NCBI RefSeq assembly: GCF_001428745.1
Contig: NZ_LMIO01000003.1
Location: 372,001 to 436,000 of the forward strand
DNA: 64,000 nt
Reading direction: 5' to 3'
Source: Leifsonia sp. Root227
GTDB taxonomy: Bacteria > Actinomycetota > Actinomycetes > Actinomycetales > Microbacteriaceae
In this document: piece by piece, positions 59,276 to 64,000 of the stretch
How the letters are laid out: the number at the start of each line of letters is the position of its first letter
Numbering within the stretch: the first letter of the stretch is position 1
Translations under genes and position numbers: made by a program
Notes under the pieces: model-generated
Database searches by the model: none
What the model was told of the DNA's origin: nothing
Seen by the model: the letters and a program-made list of their open reading frames with translations, nothing else

Positions 59276-62002
59276 TCATTCGATGCCAACCGAAGCGGCG
59301 TGCCGCGCAGGAGCCTCGACGATCGGTCCAGCGGATGACTGGGCAGCGCGCCGCAGTTCCGATCTGGCGGCCGCTTGAGACTTCTCCATCGTTTCTTCTA
59401 CCGTTCGGCGTTGCATCAGTTCGACCAGTTCTGCTCTCGCAGCGTCTTCAGTCGGGGCAACGAGCACGACGGAGTTCTGCTCCTTGCCGCGAGTAAGACC
59501 GACATAGAGGCCCGCGGCGTCAACTCCCGGACCAACGAGGGAGCGGTCGGTCGTCTCGCCTTGAACCCCGTAGACCGTTGTGGCGTAGGCGAGGTGGATG
59601 TGCGACTCGGCGTAGTCGAGGCTGACCTTCCGAAGGTCGGTCGTATCGGTGCTGGCGGCGAGGATGACGCTGTCGTTGCTGATGGTCTTTACGATCCAGT
59701 TCTGGCGGTTCTGCACGTCGGCGACTGAATCATTCCGACGCGATTGAACTACGTCGCCGACAAAGATTGTCTGTCCACCCTGTCCGGAAACCGAGCGGCC
59801 CACGGATATTGCGCCAGATGCGATCCGGCGGGCCTGGATCGCTTCGCTAATCTCCTGCGCTTCAGCGTGAGTCGCCGTGACCAGGGATATCGTCTCTCGA
59901 TCGCGTGCGGCGTCGAACCATCCTTCGACCATCGCCGCACGCGCGGCGAGGTCGCTATCTGCCATCACAGCGTGCTCGGTACGAATGATGTCGGTGGCCA
60001 CGCCCCACATGGCTGCCTGGTCTACGGGATCCCGTAGTCGAAGCATGAGTTCCGCCCACTCGGGATCTTTGAATCGATGCGTAGTCGTGAGCTCAACACG
60101 CTGAGGTGACCGGCGCCAGAAGAGCACCATGGCACCCGAGTGCCCGACCGGGAGCGCTTGTTGCTCGTCGCCGACGAGAGCGACTCCCGCGCCAGAGGCA
60201 TGCGCAATATCGAGGAGGGCTGACGCGGCCTCGAGGTCCAGCATGCCAGCCTCGTCTACGACGATGCGGTCACCACGATCGATGCGGATCCGTGGGCCGT
60301 TGTAGATTGCCCCCGTCACCAGATCCCTCTCGCCGATCGAGAGACGCTTCCACACGGTCGCCCCGGACGCGTCAGCTGCCCAGCGCCATCCAAAATCGTG
60401 AAGGAGCTGGTGGAGGGACGACGATGCGCTCATCGTCTCGCGTCCGGCGACAGCGGAAGCCTTCTTGGTTGGTGCGACGATGATCATCTTGCGGCCGCGT
60501 CGCCGCAAAGCGGCACCCGCGACCTTGAGCATGGTGGTCTTTCCCGTGCCAGCCGGGCCAGAGACGACGACGCTGCTCGACGTGCCACCTATGGCCGCAG
60601 CACCATCAAGCTGCCCGTCGTCCAGAACTCGGTCAGGCTCGATTGCGCGACCAATCGCGACGACCTCGTCCGTATCCAGGATCTGTCCGGGCGCGGAGAA
60701 CGCGTCGACCTTCTGGGCCAGTGTGGCCTTTAGCGTTGCGGTGGAGACCGCCATGAGGTGCTTGACGTGCTTTGGCGCGTCCGTTTCGGAGATCAGCGCC
60801 ACGGTGCGCGATCGCGCTACGACTTCCTCAGCGAGCTTGACGAGCGCATCGCGGTCGGCGACAACGCCTGTGCCGGCGATAGCTCGGAGCGCACCGGCCC
60901 GCACATCCATCCGGCTGAATCGACCGCCGCTGCCGGTCGAGCGAGCGTCCGCGTCAACAACGGCCTTCGCTGCCAGCAACTTGATGTCAAGGTGGTCGAT
61001 GGCGACGGGTGGTACCGAAACTGGCGAACCATGCGTACCGAGCGCGGGGTCGGCGGCGAGGAGTTCTTCCCGGACGAGCTCGGCCCATCCGTCTTCGTCC
61101 AGGTCGCCGGGCTTGTTGGGTCGGCCGACCGCCCACGCCCAATGGTCGATCTGGCTGAGCACATCGTGGGACGGCTGCTGTCCGGGGTGCTGCTGTCTCC
61201 ACCACGCGATCCGCGTGATCTTGTTGGCTTCGATCTGCGCGGACCGTTTCGACAGCGGCCGAACCAGGTGCTGCAGTTGGGTGATCTCGCCGTCCTCGTT
61301 GAGGGTGAACCCCTTCTCGTGGAGGGCAGAGATCCAGGTGGGGTCGGTGCGGGAGGCGAGGTCGCCCTCGGCGTTGATCACGTTCTGGAACCGCAACGCG
61401 ACCCGGGTGTCGATGTTGGACCACTTGCCATCCACACCTTGGACTTTGACGTTCAGCCAGAGGTGGCGGTGCTTGTGCGGGTCCAAGGAGCGGGAGCGTT
61501 CGTGGCGGAGGTCGACGATCTCGATTCGGGCGAGGTCTTCGCGGATACTGCCGCCTTTGCCGCGGCGGGCGTTGAGTTCGCTCTGCCAGAGCTTGATGAT
61601 CCGGTCGCGGAGGCGGTCTTGGAGGTCTTCGTACGCGGCGGCGAGGTCGGGGTCGAGCATGGCGGCGATCGAGAACGATTTCGGTGCGTTGATCGTCGCA
61701 TCCAGAATCAGATCCGCCACAGGCGACTCGAGATCCCGTCCGCGGCGCTCCCCGGTGAGGGGGTCGAGCCCGTCGACCCAGGCCTTCAGTTGGTCGCGGG
61801 CGAGGAGGTCGTCGCGGATGCTCCCGTTCTCGACGATGTACCGGGTCATCACGGCGTCGGCGTAACCAGCAGCGGCGATGACCCCGTCGGTGGTTTTGGC
61901 GGTCAGGGTGGCGTCACAGACACCGCTGAAGGCGTAGTTGACCGCTTGCTTGACCCCGTGGGAGGACTGTCCCCGTTTCCATCTGGCTACTCCACCTCGC
62001 AC
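59276..62002 (-). CDS. MobF-family relaxase-helicase (TrwC/TraI-like)
   Basis: 908-residue conjugation protein from GTG 62002 that nicks the origin of transfer and unwinds the strand. The TrwC domain has DATINAPKSFSIAAML and the metal-binding His triad in LDPHKHRHLWLNVKV. The helicase domain has Walker A in VVVSGPAGTGKTTMLKV, VVDEAGMLD and late motifs LAYATTVYGVQGET and LYVGLTRGK. Candidate nucleophile tyrosines are near residues 47 and 55. Somewhat short for the family. It is convergent with the unknown gene at 58866 and has a long non-coding region upstream, where oriT would be expected. Confidence 0.93.
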   Translation of the reverse strand: MRGGVARWKRGQSSHGVKQAVNYAFSGVCDATLTAKTTDGVIAAAGYADAVMTRYIVENGSIRDDLLARDQLKAWVDGLDPLTGERRGRDLESPVADLILDATINAPKSFSIAAMLDPDLAAAYEDLQDRLRDRIIKLWQSELNARRGKGGSIREDLARIEIVDLRHERSRSLDPHKHRHLWLNVKVQGVDGKWSNIDTRVALRFQNVINAEGDLASRTDPTWISALHEKGFTLNEDGEITQLQHLVRPLSKRSAQIEANKITRIAWWRQQHPGQQPSHDVLSQIDHWAWAVGRPNKPGDLDEDGWAELVREELLAADPALGTHGSPVSVPPVAIDHLDIKLLAAKAVVDADARSTGSGGRFSRMDVRAGALRAIAGTGVVADRDALVKLAEEVVARSRTVALISETDAPKHVKHLMAVSTATLKATLAQKVDAFSAPGQILDTDEVVAIGRAIEPDRVLDDGQLDGAAAIGGTSSSVVVSGPAGTGKTTMLKVAGAALRRRGRKMIIVAPTKKASAVAGRETMSASSSLHQLLHDFGWRWAADASGATVWKRLSIGERDLVTGAIYNGPRIRIDRGDRIVVDEAGMLDLEAASALLDIAHASGAGVALVGDEQQALPVGHSGAMVLFWRRSPQRVELTTTHRFKDPEWAELMLRLRDPVDQAAMWGVATDIIRTEHAVMADSDLAARAAMVEGWFDAARDRETISLVTATHAEAQEISEAIQARRIASGAISVGRSVSGQGGQTIFVGDVVQSRRNDSVADVQNRQNWIVKTISNDSVILAASTDTTDLRKVSLDYAESHIHLAYATTVYGVQGETTDRSLVGPGVDAAGLYVGLTRGKEQNSVVLVAPTEDAARAELVELMQRRTVEETMEKSQAAARSELRRAAQSSAGPIVEAPARHAASVGIE

Positions 62003-62536
62003 CTGCTCTCACCTCCCACTAACGTCGTCTTGGGCCTCCCGAAACCGGGCGAACTTGTCCTTTCGAAAAAGGTCCTTCTACTTAGAACTTCCGGTTCGAA
62101 GGCGGATTGGGCGCGCAAATGGCCCAAATGTCCGAAACCCGCTAGAAATCGATCGGAATCGGGCCGTTTCTGCCCGCAGCGAACCGTGTCAGGGGGCCGC
62201 CCGATCATCGTCCGCCCAACCACCGACGCGAGCCTGAGACGACCCCAGCTCAGCGCGTTCGATCGTGCGGTAGCGGAGGTGGGCGGGGGACGTGCAGGTC
62301 GCTTCTGCTGTGAATCCGGCAAGCCTCCCGGTGCAGCCAACGGCGACCTGCGCCGCGGCGCCGTTCCCGAAAGCGATGCCCTCATACCTACACGTTGTGT
62401 TTGCCAGGCGGTTTTGACGCGCAAATCCGAAATTCGCAGAAACCGTTCACTGCCCGACCGCATCCCGTGGCCGGCCATTCGAGCTTCGCAACACGCAAGA
62501 CAGCCCCGCCGCGTGGCTGAGTCGCCAGTCGGTGCG
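62003..62536. other. 534-bp non-coding region upstream of the relaxase, candidate oriT area
   Basis: No convincing gene. It contains the small inverted repeat CCTTT-CGAA-AAAGG (62059-62072) and two related segments with GCGCGCAAAT followed by CCGAAA-type bases (near 62117 and 62418). AT content is higher in 62035-62160. A MobF oriT normally lies just upstream of or near its relaxase gene, so this is the best candidate, without direct proof. Confidence 0.4.
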
Positions 62537-62815
62537 TCAGGTTTGTGCTGCAGGCTGCAGCGCGGGTTCACCCGGAGCAAGACGGGTGAGGTTGACGAAG
62601 GGCACGCATGCCGTCTCCGCGGTTAGGGCGGCGAGCCAGCCGATCGGAGCGCGCGGGTCGGCGGCGATCGCCCATCCATCCATCACGCATCTGCTGACGG
62701 TCTCAACGCATTCCTGCTTCTCCGCTGCGGTCGGGTTCGCGGACCCCTCCACACCGATGAGTCCGCCTTGCAGTTCCGGTGCCATGTTGCTGGTGTCGAT
62801 GATGAATGCCCGCAT
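62537..62815 (-). CDS. Hypothetical 92-residue protein
   Basis: Starts MRAFIIDTSNMAPELQGGLI and contains EKQECVETVSRCVMDGWAIA, with two cysteines, and PIGWLAALTAETACVPFVNL. ATG 62815 is preceded by GGAG at eight bases. It is in the same orientation as the relaxase. No family recognised; it may be an accessory protein of the element. Confidence 0.45.
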   Translation of the reverse strand: MRAFIIDTSNMAPELQGGLIGVEGSANPTAAEKQECVETVSRCVMDGWAIAADPRAPIGWLAALTAETACVPFVNLTRLAPGEPALQPAAQT

Positions 62816-62889
62816 CCCACTCACTCCAAGGGTCGATCGTTTTTGAGTGCCGTTCCGGCGAGTGATCGAGAGCGAGCGGGAGGTGCACA

Positions 62890-62952
62890 GTGCCGGGTCG
62901 TGGAGTATCGGGGGAGCGCAGCGGAGGAGGCTACGCCGCGAAAGCCCGGCAC
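62890..62952. repeat. Long-range inverted repeat in non-coding DNA
   Basis: GTGCCGGG (62890-62897) and CCCGGCAC (62945-62952) are perfect 8-bp arms 47 bases apart. The intervening bases are purine-rich (GGAGGAGG, GCGGAGG). Could be a small RNA, a terminator-like structure or part of a transfer or replication origin. The surrounding 62816-63290 has no supported gene; an 89-codon minus-strand frame at 62995-63264 lacks a clear ribosome site. Confidence 0.4.
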
Positions 62953-63290
62953 GGAGCACCGGGAGTGAGCTACGATCGGGCGGCGGAAAGGCCCTCAAAA
63001 CCCAATAGTGCAGCGCCGCGTGCGGCGACCTCGACTAGCGGCATGTGAAGACATGGATGTGGCCCCGTCACCGGCCGGGTAACGACGCGGCGGCAAGTGC
63101 TGACACACCTTCATCGGCTCGTTGAGCAGGGGCAAGTAGACGCCGTCGTCCACATAGATCAGGGCACGGAACAGGGATCGGCCCACCCTGATAGTCGGTG
63201 AGATCGAGGCAACAAGGTTGACGCGGAAGCCCTTTGAAACCGGGACTGGCGCAGGCCGCTCCACTTAAGTGCCTACGTGCATTCGCTCTG

Positions 63291-63417
63291 TAGCCTTTCT
63301 GCTTATCTGTGCTTGTCCCTTCCTTCTGCTCTTTGTTCTTTCCTCCTCCCTCTTCGCTTCGTTTCCTTCCTCTCCTGCTCCAGTCCTTCCCTCTTCACGT
63401 TCCTCTCCCTTCCATCC
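63291..63417 (+). repeat. Polypyrimidine tract of about 127 bases
   Basis: The plus strand is almost entirely C and T, with runs such as TCCTCCTCCCTCTTCGC and TTCCTTCCTCTCCTG; purines are rare. Apparent frames through it encode only Ser/Leu/Pro on the plus strand or Glu/Lys/Arg/Gly on the minus strand, so they are composition artefacts. Confidence 0.75.
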
Positions 63418-63645
63418 GCGCCTCATACTCGGGGCGATGCGTCCCGACCGAGGGCCGCCCGACGAGAGAAGGGAGCCCCGATCAAAGGAGGGCCGGGGGT
63501 CATTGCGCTGACGGCTACTTAGTCGTCTACTGGACGTTCCTCGACTATCTTGTCGGCCTTCATGACCGAGCAAATGCCGTAAATCGGATGAGTTCGGATC
63601 CCGGGTTTCGGGTCCCGGGTCTGAGAAGGTCCGCCCCAAGGTCCT

Positions 63646-63999
63646 CTACTGTTTGCCTAGAGTTGCGAATAGGGTCGCAATAGCTACAGTCATTGTTACG
63701 AGCGGAACCAAGTATCGAACGGTTGCTTCGACTGCAGTGGTTTCGGCCATGGGATGCAGGTATCTACGCACCTCGGCGGAGCCTGCACTGACGAACATTT
63801 CCATCGCCACATCTTCTCGAGACCGTCGGATTGCCTCCGGAATCAATTCCGTCCGGCCAATGCCAACGAGGCCGTTGATGTCGTGCAGGAGCTTGGCATA
63901 GTCATTGGCGGCGTTTGTGTGATTGCGCCAGAACGCCGGCCCTTCAACGGGAACGACCAACATGATGCCTTCGGCGACCTCGGCCGCGTGTCGAGTCAC
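63646..63999 (-). CDS. Hypothetical protein with C-terminal membrane helix (probably truncated by the window edge)
   Basis: 117 residues visible from a GTG at 63999; the frame stays open to the window end, so the true start may be outside. The soluble part includes RNHTNAANDYAKLLHDINGL and GRTELIPEAIRRSREDVAMEMF. The C-terminus is one hydrophobic helix (VPLVTMTVAIATLFATLG) ending in GKQ: a tail-anchored layout. No family recognised. Confidence 0.5.
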   Translation of the reverse strand: MTRHAAEVAEGIMLVVPVEGPAFWRNHTNAANDYAKLLHDINGLVGIGRTELIPEAIRRSREDVAMEMFVSAGSAEVRRYLHPMAETTAVEATVRYLVPLVTMTVAIATLFATLGKQ

Positions 64000-64000
64000 A

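Larger units (their letters stand above)
50301..64000. mobile_element. Probable integrative mobilizable element beside tRNA-Arg (right end not in window)
   Basis: From the tRNA onward GC falls, codon use is less biased, and gene spacing loosens. The segment carries defence (qatABCD), a toxin-antitoxin-like pair, a tyrosine integrase and a MobF relaxase, all mobile-element cargo. No copy of the tRNA 3' end was found further right by reading, so the distal attachment site is either outside the window or too diverged to see. No coupling protein or type IV secretion gene is visible, favouring a mobilizable rather than self-transmissible element within the visible part. Confidence 0.65.

Noticed and set aside
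61987..62580. 197-codon minus-strand frame upstream of the relaxase
   Set aside because: It overlaps the relaxase start, has no ribosome site or recognisable domain, and crosses the likely oriT. Probably a chance frame in GC-rich DNA.
62995..63264. 89-codon minus-strand frame
   Set aside because: No ribosome site, no domain, and a C-terminal half of random-looking Arg/Ser composition. It could be a gene fragment but support is too thin.
63265..63639. Glu/Lys/Arg-rich minus-strand frame
   Set aside because: It is an artefact of the polypyrimidine tract on the plus strand.

Overview
The window is high-GC DNA (roughly 70 % for most of its length) from an actinobacterium, most likely a Microbacteriaceae member such as Leifsonia or a close relative. 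The evidence is the codon use, GTG/TTG starts, frequent leaderless -10 boxes, and the block XPB helicase / helicase-associated protein / cold-shock protein / DUF3027 / DUF2530 / serC, which resembles an actinobacterial (mycobacterial) arrangement. Genus is an inference.

Positions 1-7,100 hold the start of a signal peptidase I gene, a secreted M23 peptidase, a maltokinase-like kinase, a GntR repressor coupled to an MFS exporter, and a flavin monooxygenase. Positions 7,189-23,567 form an almost complete phenylacetate catabolon: paaABCDE plus an isomerase on the minus strand; paaI, paaK and a TetR regulator on the plus strand; then paaJ, an enoyl-CoA hydratase, paaH and paaZ on the minus strand. 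Two similar inverted repeats, upstream of paaA and of paaJ, are probably operators of the TetR protein. A foreign-looking cluster (small helical protein, DUF1023 hydrolase, two tandem duplicated lipoproteins) interrupts the catabolon at 14,376-18,007.

Positions 23,637-27,668 carry an Lrp regulator and a branched-chain 2-oxo acid dehydrogenase operon (E1 alpha, E1 beta, E2; no E3). Next come a DMT exporter, nitroreductase, MsrB, DUF3263 and LytR_C genes, a cold-shock gene, groEL behind two CIRCE-type elements, a lipoprotein, a histidine kinase/response regulator pair, a ferredoxin-reductase-type flavoprotein, and a FolP2-type DHPS paralogue with a RibD-type reductase. The conserved XPB-to-serC block follows, then a DtxR regulator, an NlpC/P60 hydrolase behind a structured leader (candidate c-di-AMP riboswitch), an HNH endonuclease and tRNA-Arg(CCU).

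From the tRNA to the right edge the sequence changes character: lower GC, different codon use and long non-coding stretches. This looks like an integrated mobilizable element whose right end lies outside the window. It carries a complete four-gene Qat anti-phage defence operon (qatA KAP ATPase, qatB, qatC QueC-like, qatD TatD-like), an XRE/nucleotidyltransferase toxin-antitoxin-like pair with a perfect 20-bp palindromic operator, a tyrosine integrase, a small unknown protein and a MobF relaxase-helicase. The Qat operon is the most biologically interesting system here. Its family is already described, but this actinobacterial copy, its linkage to a MobF element and the N-terminal glycine of QatB merit attention.
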